A DNA stretch of 44,985 nt from Christensenella sp. UBA4626 (GCA_002406115.1 DHNC01000044.1:1-44985); one strand, 5' to 3'. Positions 33,495 through 43,012 are shown, counted from the first letter of the stretch. Made by a program: numbers and translations. The notes: generated by a model not told the origin, from the letters alone.

Positions 33495-34289
33495 TTACGC
33501 TTCTGGATAATACGCTGCCGTGCCGTTGTATTTGATGACGATTTTACCCTTGGTTTTATCTTCCAAACTATCAAAAGTTGAAAAACAAATGTTCACTTTT
33601 TTGCCCAAATCATTTTCCGGTGCGGCAATTTGCATTGTCAAACCTGCCCTTGTTGTGATTATTAAATTTGTAAACGAAACAGCATTGTTTTCGTCAATCA
33701 ATTCATAACCTTTTTCAAATTTCACCGATGAAATCAAGTTGCAGATATCTGCCCTTTCAGCATAATGGTCTTCCACTTTGACATTTGTGTACATCGCAGT
33801 GAAAAGTTTGTAAGTTATCAAGGCATAATCTTTGTTTAAAAAGTCATGAAGTTTTGTGTTGCTGGTTATGCCCAAATCGGTTTCAATCTTTATCAAATTT
33901 GTTGGCTCGGTTTCAGTTTGGCGAAGCACTTTCAAATCCTCGTCAAGGCAATAGAATGAGTTGTTGTATTCAGCGTAAAACATTTCAACTCGCTCTCTCA
34001 CAACAATTTGAACACGCACCACACTCACAGTTTTGATTTGAACCACTTTTATTTCAGCATAAGTTTGCTCAATCTCGTCGATAGCGGACTGCTTGTCCAA
34101 CATAAAAATGCTTTTGCCAAGTTTTAACTTGGATGCAGCAATAATATCTTGATCTGTCACAGCAATTTCGCTGCCCTCTGGCCTAACCACGTCTATTTGA
34201 CGCAAACGAAAAACAGCACCGAACAAAATAAAAAGCAGTGCCAAAATTGATAACAAAATTGATGTGATGATTATTGATTTTTTTGTCAT
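33495..34289 (-). CDS. ftsQ: cell division protein FtsQ/DivIB
   Basis: 264 residues: one N-terminal helix (about 7-27) then an extracellular POTRA-like domain with 'LRQIDVVRPEGSEIAVTDQDIIAASKL' (about 29-56) and a beta-rich domain. DivIB/FtsQ links the septal synthase to the divisome. The start ATG overlaps the murA stop by four bases (ATGA), so the two are coupled. Sequence conservation in this family is low; position and topology support the call. Confidence 0.88.
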   Translation of the reverse strand: MTKKSIIITSILLSILALLFILFGAVFRLRQIDVVRPEGSEIAVTDQDIIAASKLKLGKSIFMLDKQSAIDEIEQTYAEIKVVQIKTVSVVRVQIVVRERVEMFYAEYNNSFYCLDEDLKVLRQTETEPTNLIKIETDLGITSNTKLHDFLNKDYALITYKLFTAMYTNVKVEDHYAERADICNLISSVKFEKGYELIDENNAVSFTNLIITTRAGLTMQIAAPENDLGKKVNICFSTFDSLEDKTKGKIVIKYNGTAAYYPEA

Positions 34290-35551
34290 AAACGTTTTAT
34301 GTTTGCACCAAGTGAAGCCAAGTTTTGCTCAAAATTTTCGTATCCACGATCCATGAAAAACACATTATGAACCGTGCTGACACCGTTTGTGCCCAAACCT
34401 GCCAAAACCAAAGCCGCCCCGCCACGCAAATCGTAAGCTTTGACATCCGCCGCTTGCAATTTGCCGCCCACGCCAACAACTCTTGCATTTTTGGAGTTGA
34501 TAAGCGAAATTGTGGCTTTCATCTTTTGAAGTTCTGGAACAATCAAAAATCTGTTTTCAAACAAGTTTTCGGTTATATCCGTCACCCCATTTACAAAGCA
34601 CGCAAGCACAAGCATTTGAGATTGCAAATCGGTTGGAAAATCCGGATAATAGCCCGTGCAAATTTGACCACAAGATTTTAATGGTTTTTCACTTGTTATT
34701 GTGATTATATCATTTTCAATTTCAATTTGACAACCAATTTGTTTTAATTTTTTAATTAAATTTAAGTTTTGGTTTGCGTCAACATTATTTAGCCTCACTT
34801 TTCCGCCACAAATTGCTGTTGCAATCATGTATGTGCCAGCAACAATTCGGTCGCTTATCGGCGTATATTGTGTACTTTTCAGTTCATCTACCCCTAGTAT
34901 TGTAATTTTGTTTGTCCCCGCACCATAAATGCGAGCCCCCATACTTATCAAAAAATTGCAGAGGTCAACAATCTCTGGCTCTCGTGCTACATTTGTCAAA
35001 ACAGTCTTGCCTTTTGTTAAACACGCAAATTGAACCAAGTTTTCGGTTGCCCCAACGCTTGGCAAATCTAGTTTGATATTGGCGTTGTGTGCAGCACTGG
35101 CGTCAAAAAATATTTCTTCACCCAACTCGCAAATTTTAACGCCCATTTTTTTCAATCCTTTCAGATGGATGTCTATCGGACGGGCGCCTATTTTGCAGCC
35201 TCCCGGTTGCGTGATGGTGGCAGTTTTAAACCTAGCCAACATACTCCCCAGCAAAAAGATTGACGACCTCATCGTCTTCATCAATTCAAAGTTCATATGC
35301 ACATTGTCCGCTTCACTAGGATTTAAAATCAGTTTTGTATCGGTCTTGACTATATCAACTTTTATGCCTTTCAAAATCTTTAACATGTTGTCAAGGTCGG
35401 AAATGTGTGGATAATCATTTATTTCAACTGTCCCACCGCTCATCAAACTGGCAGCCAAAATTGGCAAGGCGGCATTCTTGCTTGTTTGCACCTTAATTGT
35501 GCCATAAAGCGCTTTCCCGCCCCTGATGATGTATTTGTCTTGTTTAATCAT
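34286..35551 (-). CDS. murA: UDP-N-acetylglucosamine 1-carboxyvinyltransferase
   Basis: 421 residues from ATG 35551. MurA makes the first committed step of peptidoglycan synthesis from UDP-GlcNAc and phosphoenolpyruvate. K25-N26 in 'SKNAALPILAA', catalytic C119 in 'QPGGCKIGARPIDIHL' (so of the fosfomycin-sensitive Cys type), and 'YPDFPTDLQSQ' are present. It starts with a six-codon upstream ATG alternative, but the promoter -10 overlaps that. There is no Shine-Dalgarno. It is grouped with ftsQ, separate from the mur/fts genes to its right. Confidence 0.97.
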   Translation of the reverse strand: MIKQDKYIIRGGKALYGTIKVQTSKNAALPILAASLMSGGTVEINDYPHISDLDNMLKILKGIKVDIVKTDTKLILNPSEADNVHMNFELMKTMRSSIFLLGSMLARFKTATITQPGGCKIGARPIDIHLKGLKKMGVKICELGEEIFFDASAAHNANIKLDLPSVGATENLVQFACLTKGKTVLTNVAREPEIVDLCNFLISMGARIYGAGTNKITILGVDELKSTQYTPISDRIVAGTYMIATAICGGKVRLNNVDANQNLNLIKKLKQIGCQIEIENDIITITSEKPLKSCGQICTGYYPDFPTDLQSQMLVLACFVNGVTDITENLFENRFLIVPELQKMKATISLINSKNARVVGVGGKLQAADVKAYDLRGGAALVLAGLGTNGVSTVHNVFFMDRGYENFEQNLASLGANIKRL

Positions 35552-35556
35552 ATAAA

Positions 35557-35586
35557 CATATATGAACAAACTGATATTTTTGTCAA
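35557..35586 (-). promoter_or_regulatory. murA promoter with start predicted at the ATG
   Basis: TTGACA (35581-35586) and TATATG or ATATAT (35557-35563), spacer 17-18. The ATG at 35551 lies where transcription should begin. Confidence 0.6.
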
Positions 35587-35634
35587 ACTGACATTATGAA
35601 TTTAAGTCTTCATGACAGCATTTACAACAAGGAC

Positions 35635-35757
35635 TTAGCCATTTTGATTTTTGCTAAAAATAAGACTTAATCCATTGTTTTTTAACATTTTGTCATAAAA
35701 TTTAAAATTTTTGTTGAGTAAAAAACCAACTTCAACTACCAACTCTTTTTCTTCCAT
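35635..35757 (-). pseudogene. short ORF, possible gene remnant
   Basis: 40 codons from ATG 35757 read 'MEEKELVVEVGFLLNKNF...', end at TAA, and the same frame continues for 10 codons to a second stop. The start looks like the first strand and helix of CYTH-domain proteins, but this is a guess. No ribosome binding site of strength. The remaining gap (35587-35812) holds nothing else that I can support. Confidence 0.25.
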
Positions 35758-35812
35758 TCATATATTTTAACATAAACCTTTATAATTTGACTAACTTTTT
35801 CATACGATTTAT

Positions 35813-35842
35813 AAAAAAAGCAAGGGTTTTTCACCTTGCCTC
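35813..35842 (-). terminator. terminator of the spoVD-ftsW unit
   Basis: GCAAGG pairs with CCTTGC around a seven-base loop and is followed by seven T on the minus strand; 25 bases after the ftsW stop. Confidence 0.9.
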
Positions 35843-35866
35843 AGTTTGAAGCTAAACTCAAAATAT

Positions 35867-36970
35867 CTAATCTGCTATTTTCATTTTATTCTGCCTATCA
35901 ACATTGAGAACAATGCCGATTGCACTCATGAAAACAAGCAAACTGGTTGAGCCTGCGGAAATGAATGGCAGCGGCAAGCCAGTTGGCGGAATGGAGCCGG
36001 ATACAACGGCGATGTTTAGGATGACTTGAATGCTGATTATTGCAGCGATGCCGAAGCAAAGAAAGGCGGAAAATTTGTTATCTGCTTGCAAGCCGACCTT
36101 AAAGATTGTGATTATAAGCAAAGTAAACACCGCAACAAGGCATAAGCAGCCCACAAAGCCTAATTCCTCGGCGATGATTGAAAAAATGAAGTCACTTTCG
36201 CTAAATGGCAAAAACAATTCGGCTTGGCGGCTGTTGAAAAGCCCCACGCCCCACAATCCTCCGCTGCCGATTGCATAAAGGGATTGAATCAACTGATAGC
36301 CCTCATCCAGCGGGTTTTGCCAAGGGTTGATGAAAGCGACAATGCGGTTTAATCTATAAGGCTCAATCACGATGAGCAGCACAACCAAAGCCATGGCTGG
36401 CAGTATTAAAAAGCCAAAAACTTTAAGCCTCAATCCGCCTATAAAAAGCATAAAAATAAGCGTAAATGCCACGCACATTGTGATTGACATATTTGGTTCC
36501 AGCATAATCAGCACGCAATACAATCCGCCAAGGGATAGGACAATCAAGATATGCTTAAAACTTGAAAGTTTGTCGCCATCGCTTAAATATCCCGCCAAAA
36601 ACAACACCAAACAAAATTTTGCAATCTCGCTTGGTTGCATGGTAAACGAACCAAAGCCAATCCACCTTGTTGCCCCATAACTTGTTTTGCCCAGCCCTGG
36701 CACAAAAACAAGGCATAAAAATAAAAAACCGATTATGTAAAAAAGCCAATAAAACTTTTTGTAGATTTTGTGGTTGACAAAACTGCAAACAATCAGACCG
36801 ATTGCACCAATAACCACACCGATGATTTGTTTTTTAAGGTAAAAATATGGATTGTTGTACTGAACGGTTGCTGAATATTTGCTGGCAGAAAAAACCATCA
36901 CACAGCCAAAAGCAGCCAACAAAAAAGTGCAAACAAGGATGATTATCCTATTTTGTTTGTGTTTCAGCAT
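35867..36970 (-). CDS. ftsW: SEDS peptidoglycan polymerase FtsW/SpoVE
   Basis: 367 residues, ten or so transmembrane helices. Conserved pieces: 'YGATRWIGFGSFTMQPSEIAKF' region (about 93-115), 'FLPFSESDFIFSIIAEELGFVG' (about 250-272) and 'PPTGLPLPFISAGSTSL' near the end (usually FISYGGSSL). SEDS proteins polymerise lipid II with a class B PBP, here probably the SpoVD/FtsI encoded upstream. The start overlaps murD by 23 bases. RodA and SpoVE are close relatives; the context favours FtsW. Confidence 0.93.
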   Translation of the reverse strand: MLKHKQNRIIILVCTFLLAAFGCVMVFSASKYSATVQYNNPYFYLKKQIIGVVIGAIGLIVCSFVNHKIYKKFYWLFYIIGFLFLCLVFVPGLGKTSYGATRWIGFGSFTMQPSEIAKFCLVLFLAGYLSDGDKLSSFKHILIVLSLGGLYCVLIMLEPNMSITMCVAFTLIFMLFIGGLRLKVFGFLILPAMALVVLLIVIEPYRLNRIVAFINPWQNPLDEGYQLIQSLYAIGSGGLWGVGLFNSRQAELFLPFSESDFIFSIIAEELGFVGCLCLVAVFTLLIITIFKVGLQADNKFSAFLCFGIAAIISIQVILNIAVVSGSIPPTGLPLPFISAGSTSLLVFMSAIGIVLNVDRQNKMKIAD

Positions 36971-38252
36971 ATTCTTTTACCAATTTGTTAAACGCCTCGC
37001 CACGCTCAACATAACTTGAATATTGGTCATAACTTGCACTTGACGGCGAAAACAAAATTGTATCCCCCGGCAATGCCACCCCAACTGCAAATTCAAATGC
37101 CTGTGGCAGAGTTTCAAATGTCTCCAATTTAAAAGCTTTGTTGGCTTGTTTGATTTGCTCTGCAATCTCGCCAAATGCCACAATTTGTTTCACTCTTTTT
37201 GATAGGTTTGAAAACAATTGAGAATAATTCAATCCTTTTTTTGAGCCGCCCAAAAGCAAAATTAAAGCACCATTTGTGGCGTTTACACTTGCCAAAGTGG
37301 ATGCAATATTTGTGGACTTGCTGTCGTTGACAAAAGCCAACTCTTTAACGGTCGGAAGTACGGTGTTTCTAAATTCGTCAGCTTTAAAGTTGAGCAAAGC
37401 GGTTTTGATTTTTGGGATAGGAACTTTGTATATGTAGCCATAGCAAATTGCACACATTACATTTAAAATGTTATGCTCGCCTTTGAGGTTTAACTGATTT
37501 ACGTCAATCACCTTTTGCTGGTGCAAATATATGCTGCCCTTTTCGTAATAAACGTCGGCAAGGTGCTTGTACGAATATGTAATCACATTGCACCTATTTG
37601 TGGCATGGATTGAACTATCCAAATTGACCACGGCATAGTCGGTTGGCTTTAAATTTGCAAAAATGTTGAGTTTAAGTCGGGTGTATTCCGCCATTGTTTT
37701 GTGCCTAACCAAGTGGTCTGGCTGAATATTCAACACTGTTGCCACATGAGGCGAAAAACTTGTAGCGTGCTCCATCATAAAACTGCTTACTTCGGCAATT
37801 TTTATCTGATTTTTGCACTCAATCACCGCACGGGAAAGCGGATAGCCGATATTGCCGCAAGCAACCGCTTTATGTTTTTGATTTAAAATGGCCTCTATCA
37901 ATCTTACTGTGGTGGTTTTGCCGTTTGTACCAGTGACAGCGACAATTTTTTTGGCAAACTGAGAAGCAAACTCCAATTCACTCATAATATGCTTGTTCAA
38001 CTGCTCTGCAATCACCAAATATGGGTTGTCCTTTTCAATTGACGGCGAAACAATGATAACATCCAAATCTTCGATAAGATTTTCGTTCAGTTCCTGCAAA
38101 ACAAAGCAATTTTTAAGCCTACGGGAACGCAAACGAGTTAAATCATCATCAAACAAAAACACGTTGGCTTTAAGTTTGACCAACAATTTTGCAGCCCACT
38201 CTCCGGACTTGCTGAGCCCGTAAACCAAAACTTTTTTATGCTTAAACTTCAT
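36948..38252 (-). CDS. murD: UDP-N-acetylmuramoyl-L-alanine:D-glutamate ligase
   Basis: 434 residues. Adds D-Glu to UDP-MurNAc-L-Ala. N-terminal Rossmann part 'VLVYGLSKSG' (normal MurD has GLGxSG), ATP loop 'VTGTNGKTTTVRLIEA', 'HNILNVMCAICYGY' and 'VNDSKSTNIASTLASV' match the Mur ligase family. GAGG precedes the ATG. The gap to mraY (38253-38336) has no visible terminator. Confidence 0.95.
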   Translation of the reverse strand: MKFKHKKVLVYGLSKSGEWAAKLLVKLKANVFLFDDDLTRLRSRRLKNCFVLQELNENLIEDLDVIIVSPSIEKDNPYLVIAEQLNKHIMSELEFASQFAKKIVAVTGTNGKTTTVRLIEAILNQKHKAVACGNIGYPLSRAVIECKNQIKIAEVSSFMMEHATSFSPHVATVLNIQPDHLVRHKTMAEYTRLKLNIFANLKPTDYAVVNLDSSIHATNRCNVITYSYKHLADVYYEKGSIYLHQQKVIDVNQLNLKGEHNILNVMCAICYGYIYKVPIPKIKTALLNFKADEFRNTVLPTVKELAFVNDSKSTNIASTLASVNATNGALILLLGGSKKGLNYSQLFSNLSKRVKQIVAFGEIAEQIKQANKAFKLETFETLPQAFEFAVGVALPGDTILFSPSSASYDQYSSYVERGEAFNKLVKEYAETQTK

Positions 38253-38336
38253 TTTTACCTCATAAATCCAATCTCAAATCAACTTTTGAGTTATATTTTA
38301 TATTTATAAATAATGTATTTTGGAAAAATGCGAATA

Positions 38337-39332
38337 TTACAAAAGATAGAAAATAATGCAAATTAAACCGACAATGAAAGTGATTGCAGAATACAAAATT
38401 ACGATTTTAGGTTCGGACAAACCTGACATCTGCAAATGGTGATGAAAAGGTGCCATTTTGAACACCCTTTTCTTTTTGATTTTGAACACAGCCACTTGCA
38501 AAATAACCGAAAAAGCGGAAAACACAAAACACACACCCAAAACCAAAACCAAAAATTCAAGCCCAAGCATACATGACGACGCCCCGATATATCCGCCCAA
38601 ACAAAGCGAGCCAACATCACCCATAAAAATTGAAGCCTTGTTGGTGTTGAACATCAAAAAGCCCAAAATTGCCCCCATAAATGAGGCGGAAACAAGGTTT
38701 ATATTTTCGATATTTGTTAAAATTTTGCCAGTTTCACCATTTAAAAACAGACTGTTGCCCAAAATTGAACTTATTGCAATAAACATAAGCAAATATACAA
38801 AACTAACGCTCCCCGCCAGTCCATCCAGACCGTCAGTCAGGTTTACGCTGTTTGTTGTTGCCACCATAACAAGCACGACAAACGGAATAATCCACCAAGA
38901 GATGTTAAAAGTTTTGGTGCCAAAAAGCCAGAACATATTGCCCGCTTGATTGCTGAAAAAAATATAAAAAGCAAAAATGACCGCTATGCCAACTTGTCCA
39001 ATAATTTTTTGATAAGGCTTTAAGCCAAGATTTTGCTTGTATTTTAGTTTTATGTGGTCATCCATAAAGCCAAGCACGCCGTAAAATAGTGCAACAATCA
39101 GACAAACAAACCAATCCATGTCAAATTTGATAAAAATGAGTGACATAATTAGTGTGGCTATCATAAATACTACACCACCCATAGTCAACGTGCCGTTTTT
39201 GCTTTTATGTTCCTCAACATAACCTAAAATGGTTTGACCGTATTGCTTTTTTTTAAAAATCTTTATAATAATCGGCATCAAGCAAACGGAAAAAACAAAA
39301 CTTAGCAAAAAAATCAAAATAAGTTTTATCAT
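38337..39332 (-). CDS. mraY: phospho-N-acetylmuramoyl-pentapeptide transferase
   Basis: 331 residues, about ten transmembrane helices. It makes lipid I. Catalytic Asp pair in 'GFMDDHIKLKYKQNLGLKPYQK', 'NSVNLTDGLDGLAG', 'NTNKASIFMGDVGSL' and the HHH loop 'KMAPFHHHLQMSG' are all present. AGGG precedes ATG 39332. It lies 24 bases after murE. Confidence 0.97.
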   Translation of the reverse strand: MIKLILIFLLSFVFSVCLMPIIIKIFKKKQYGQTILGYVEEHKSKNGTLTMGGVVFMIATLIMSLIFIKFDMDWFVCLIVALFYGVLGFMDDHIKLKYKQNLGLKPYQKIIGQVGIAVIFAFYIFFSNQAGNMFWLFGTKTFNISWWIIPFVVLVMVATTNSVNLTDGLDGLAGSVSFVYLLMFIAISSILGNSLFLNGETGKILTNIENINLVSASFMGAILGFLMFNTNKASIFMGDVGSLCLGGYIGASSCMLGLEFLVLVLGVCFVFSAFSVILQVAVFKIKKKRVFKMAPFHHHLQMSGLSEPKIVILYSAITFIVGLICIIFYLL

Positions 39333-39356
39333 AAATACCCTAAATTATTTTGCAAA

Positions 39357-40811
39357 CTAACTTGTTTGCTTTGCATTTTGTGATTTTTGTTTAAAAAAGT
39401 CGTCAACAACTTTATAATCGCTAAAATATAATTTTATGCCCTTGATTTCCTGATAATTTTCCGCCCCCTTGCCAAGCAAAGCCACAACGTCATTTTTTTG
39501 AGCGATGCTAAGCGCATATTCAATTGCGGTCTTTCTATCCTCAATGCGGATGTATTTATCCTTATTTAATCCGGTCACAATTTGGTCGATGATTAAGTTT
39601 GGATTTTCGTCACGAGGGTTATCGGTGGTGACAATTGTCAAATCACTGAATTGTGTGGCAACTCTGCCCATTTCTGCCCTTTTGGATTTATCTCTATTGC
39701 CGCCGCAGCCAAACACGGTTATAATGCGGTTGACAGGCAGATGATTGATAGTTGACAAAATGTTTTTTATGCCGTCCGGAGTGTGAGCGTAGTCAATTAT
39801 TATGTTAAAATCAGCATTTACATTCAACAAATTAAATCGCCCCGGAATGTTGAAATTTGATGTTTCAACAACCTTTATTAAACTTTCAATATCAAAGCCC
39901 AATTTTGTCAAAACCGCCATTGCAAGCATTAAATTTGAGATATTGTATTCCCCAAGCAGGTTTGTGTGGACAGAATAGATTTTATCCTCAAACTCAAACT
40001 TAAAATCCGTGCCGTCAAAATCCATCATCATGGTTAGCAAATTGAAATTTCCACCCGCACCAAAAGTTGTTAAATCAAAATTTGATTGTCGCAAATCTTT
40101 AAACTTGCAATCCTCGTTTATCACCCCACACTTTGCATGAGCAAACGAAAACAAACTGGTTTTGCATTTGATATAATTGTCCATGTTTATAAAAAAGTCT
40201 AGATGGTCACGTGTGATGTTTGTAAGACCTACAACATCATAATGAATATTGTCAATTTTGTTGAGAGCAATGGCGTGGGCGCTGACTTCCATAACGCAAT
40301 ATTCGCAGCCGTTGTTTTCCATGTCCTTTATCAATTTATGAAGGTCGATTGGGTCTGGCGTGGTTAAAGTTGGCGGCAACATGAGGTTGTTTATATATGT
40401 CCCCTCGGTGCCAATCAAGCCGACTTTGTGATTGAGTGCCATCAACATTTCACGTATCAAAAATGTGGTTGTGGTTTTGCCGTTTGTGCCAGTGATGCCA
40501 ATAAATTTGATTTTGGATTTGTAGGTTTCAAAAAATATTGCACTGATATACGACATGGCTTTGCGGACATCTTCCACTAATATTTGTGTGACTGGCAAAT
40601 CGACAAACCTTTCCACGACCAAACAAACTGCCCCATTATCCACCGCCTGAGAGGCGTATTCATGCCCGTCCGATTTGGTGCCTTTTATGCAAAAATATAT
40701 GCTGTTAGCACATTTTTCTTGATACACGCAAGAAAGACTATCAATTTCCAAATCCTGATAGTTTTTTATCCCAACAAATTTTAGATTAGATATGATGTCA
40801 TAAAGTTTCAT
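39357..40811 (-). CDS. murE: UDP-N-acetylmuramoyl-tripeptide synthetase MurE
   Basis: 484 residues. Mur ligase with 'GITGTNGKTTTTFLIREML' (ATP loop, about 104-122), 'EVSAHAIALNKI', 'DYAHTPDGI' and 'TTDNPRDENPN'. The DNPR motif marks enzymes that add meso-diaminopimelate, so the wall is expected to be of the DAP type. AGGGGG precedes the ATG. Confidence 0.96.
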   Translation of the reverse strand: MKLYDIISNLKFVGIKNYQDLEIDSLSCVYQEKCANSIYFCIKGTKSDGHEYASQAVDNGAVCLVVERFVDLPVTQILVEDVRKAMSYISAIFFETYKSKIKFIGITGTNGKTTTTFLIREMLMALNHKVGLIGTEGTYINNLMLPPTLTTPDPIDLHKLIKDMENNGCEYCVMEVSAHAIALNKIDNIHYDVVGLTNITRDHLDFFINMDNYIKCKTSLFSFAHAKCGVINEDCKFKDLRQSNFDLTTFGAGGNFNLLTMMMDFDGTDFKFEFEDKIYSVHTNLLGEYNISNLMLAMAVLTKLGFDIESLIKVVETSNFNIPGRFNLLNVNADFNIIIDYAHTPDGIKNILSTINHLPVNRIITVFGCGGNRDKSKRAEMGRVATQFSDLTIVTTDNPRDENPNLIIDQIVTGLNKDKYIRIEDRKTAIEYALSIAQKNDVVALLGKGAENYQEIKGIKLYFSDYKVVDDFFKQKSQNAKQTS

Positions 40812-40886
40812 ATCATCCCCCTTACATTAAAATTTATCATAACAATAAATTTTTTTAACTTGCCTTACAAAATAAGACAAAAACTG

Positions 40887-42788
40887 TTAATTTGTTATCA
40901 AAAAGACGATTTCTCCCAAAAATAACATGGTTTTTTCTGGCGGAAGTTGTATGGCGATGTATTCCCCGACGCCGTCAATCATCACCGCCAAGCCAATTTT
41001 GTTGAGTTCTACACTTGCCTCCGCCACCGTCAAGCCGACTACGTTTGGCATTTCAACGGTTGGTTTGTTGGATAGTTGCTCTTTATCTTCTGGCTGAATG
41101 GCTTTGGTTGTAAAGATGCGTCCAAACACGTTTGCCCCAATCGGTTTTGCAACCACGCCGCCATAATAGCCGCCAACAGTTGGCTCATCAACGCAAACAA
41201 TCAAAATGTATTTTGGATTTTGTGTTGGATACACGCCAATAAAACTTGAAATATATTTGCCGGATGCAATTTTGCCGTTTTCGTCATATTTTTGTGCGGT
41301 TCCTGTTTTGCCGCCGACGTCGTAACCAGCCACAAAAGTGAACTGTCCCTCCGAGTTGATGTTGTTTGCAAGCATATCATTTATTGTGCTTATTGTGCTG
41401 TCCTTTAATTTTACTTTTGACTTGCTGCCAGCATAGCGATAAATCACGCCTTTTTCCGTGGACATAAAATCCACCAGATGCGGAACAACATCGTTGCCAG
41501 TTGTTATTTTTGCATAGACATTTGCCATTTGAAGTTGTGTAACCGCCACCGCATGGCCAAAGCCGATACGTGCCAAATCTACTGTGCGAACGGTTTCTTT
41601 TGCCATGACAATCCCGCTTGATTCGCTGGCTATGTCCACCCCAGTTTTTTTGCCGATGCCAAAATATTCAAGGTACTGATAATATTTTTCCAGCCCTATA
41701 CGCAAAGCCAGATTGACAAACACGCAGTTACAACTGTTTTTAAACGCTTCTACTAGCGTTTGGCTGCCATGCCCGATGCTTTTCCAACATTTGATTGTTT
41801 CGCCGTCCACGCTGCATTTTCCGCCGCAAAAAAAGTGCTCGTTAGGATTGGTTAGTCCCTCGTTGAGTGCCGCCGCCAAAGTGATAAGTTTGAACGTACT
41901 GCCCGGCTCGTAGACATCAACAACTGTTGTGTTTTTTGTAAGTTGTTGCAGACTGATTAAGTCGTTTCGAGGCGGAGAGTTTAGGTCAAAACCTGGCAAG
42001 CAACTCATCGCCTTTATGCCGCCAGTTTGGGCATCCAAAATTATGCCGCTTACGCCTTTGGCTTGGTGCTTATCCTTTGCTATTTGCATTTCTTGCTCTA
42101 AAATGGACTGCATTTGAACGTCCAAAGTGGTGTGCAAATCCGCACCAGCAACACTTGGAATGTAGTATGTGAGCGAATTGTCAATTTCCTTGCCCTGTGC
42201 GTTGGTTTGAGTGAGCGCCTTGCCGTCAACGCCTTTTAAATATTTGTCATAATAACTTTCCAAACCTGCCTGCCCGATGTTGTCAATTGTGCAATAGCCC
42301 AAAAGTTGCGTCATCATGTTATTGTATGGATAAACCCTTGCCACATTTTGCGATAAATACACCCCGTCAAGTTTTGCAAGTTGCAAGGCGATTTTTTCGT
42401 CCACTTGCATTTTGATAAGCACTTCACTTTGCTTTGTGTCTGTCACCTTTTTGTATGTATTTTCGTACGAGGTGCCCAACAAAGTGCTGAGTTGTTGCGC
42501 CAAAATTTCGGGCTTTGTCACATTGCGTGCACGCACATATATATCATAGGTTGTTACAGTTGTTGCAATGCTAACCCCAGATTCGTCGTAAATTTCGCCT
42601 CGTTTGCTGCTTAAAGGCAAGTCCCTAAGCCACTGTTCTGCCGCCAAAACTTGCAGATGTTTGCCGGATATGATTTGCAAATAAAAAACCCTGCCAAGCA
42701 ATGCCACAAACAAGGTGCAAATTATGATAACCACCGCAACAAACCTTTTTTGTAGGTTATATAGGTTGTAAAAAGTTTTAAATTTCAT
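40887..42788 (-). CDS. class B penicillin-binding protein, SpoVD/FtsI type with PASTA domain
   Basis: 633 residues from ATG 42788; the frame continues upstream through the intergenic repeat, but the N-terminal helix starts at about residue 16 from this ATG. Pedestal domain, then transpeptidase with S297-T-F-K300, S352-C-N354 and K494-T-G. A C-terminal PASTA domain (about 575-633) has 'MPNVVGLTVAEASVELNKIGL'. SpoVD has one PASTA and works in spore cortex; division PBPs in Clostridia look similar. No Shine-Dalgarno is seen; the upstream -10-like TATATT lies five bases from the ATG. First gene of the spoVD-murE-mraY-murD-ftsW unit. Confidence 0.93.
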   Translation of the reverse strand: MKFKTFYNLYNLQKRFVAVVIIICTLFVALLGRVFYLQIISGKHLQVLAAEQWLRDLPLSSKRGEIYDESGVSIATTVTTYDIYVRARNVTKPEILAQQLSTLLGTSYENTYKKVTDTKQSEVLIKMQVDEKIALQLAKLDGVYLSQNVARVYPYNNMMTQLLGYCTIDNIGQAGLESYYDKYLKGVDGKALTQTNAQGKEIDNSLTYYIPSVAGADLHTTLDVQMQSILEQEMQIAKDKHQAKGVSGIILDAQTGGIKAMSCLPGFDLNSPPRNDLISLQQLTKNTTVVDVYEPGSTFKLITLAAALNEGLTNPNEHFFCGGKCSVDGETIKCWKSIGHGSQTLVEAFKNSCNCVFVNLALRIGLEKYYQYLEYFGIGKKTGVDIASESSGIVMAKETVRTVDLARIGFGHAVAVTQLQMANVYAKITTGNDVVPHLVDFMSTEKGVIYRYAGSKSKVKLKDSTISTINDMLANNINSEGQFTFVAGYDVGGKTGTAQKYDENGKIASGKYISSFIGVYPTQNPKYILIVCVDEPTVGGYYGGVVAKPIGANVFGRIFTTKAIQPEDKEQLSNKPTVEMPNVVGLTVAEASVELNKIGLAVMIDGVGEYIAIQLPPEKTMLFLGEIVFLITN

Positions 42789-42924
42789 ATTTAAATATAT
42801 TTTAAAAGCAAAATTTTTAGAATATATCCAAAATTTATTTGACTGGATTTGCATTTTGCTTAATTTGGCATTAAAACAATCTTTTGTCGGCAACTTGAAA
42901 TATAATTTATAAAAAAATGGAAAA

Positions 42925-42970
42925 ATAAACCAATTTATTTCACTTTCGCTCATAAATATGGTTTGTTGTT
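42925..42970 (+). repeat. dispersed 3' hairpin repeat, copy 5 (inverted)
   Basis: AAACCAATTTAT pairs with ATAAATATGGTTT around TTCACTTTCGCTC, on the plus strand. It is the only copy in this orientation beside minus-strand genes; the terminator at 42976-43004 follows it in the plus sense. Open frame: N-K-P-I-Y-F-T-F-A-H-K-Y-G-L. The rest of 42789-43012 holds only the terminator. Confidence 0.8.
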
Positions 42971-42975
42971 AAGCA

Positions 42976-43004
42976 CAAAAAAAGTAGGCATAAAACCTAC
43001 TTTA
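42976..43004 (-). terminator. terminator of degV
   Basis: AAAGTAGG pairs with CCTACTTT around a seven-base loop; seven T follow on the minus strand. Confidence 0.9.
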
Positions 43005-43012
43005 AATTTAAA

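Noticed and set aside
33384..33581. Plus-strand frame beside the ftsQ 3' end
   Set aside because: It overlaps the end of ftsQ on the other strand, has no ribosome binding site and no family-like sequence. Several other plus-strand frames opposite secDF, ftsA and degV fail in the same way.
35587..35660. 24-codon plus-strand frame starting at 35596
   Set aside because: No ribosome binding site, and it overlaps the murA promoter region on the other strand.
42789..42953. N-terminal extension of the SpoVD/FtsI frame
   Set aside because: The open frame runs through the repeat at 42925 and an AT-rich stretch. The extra residues do not resemble the family and there is no ribosome binding site, so ATG 42788 is preferred.
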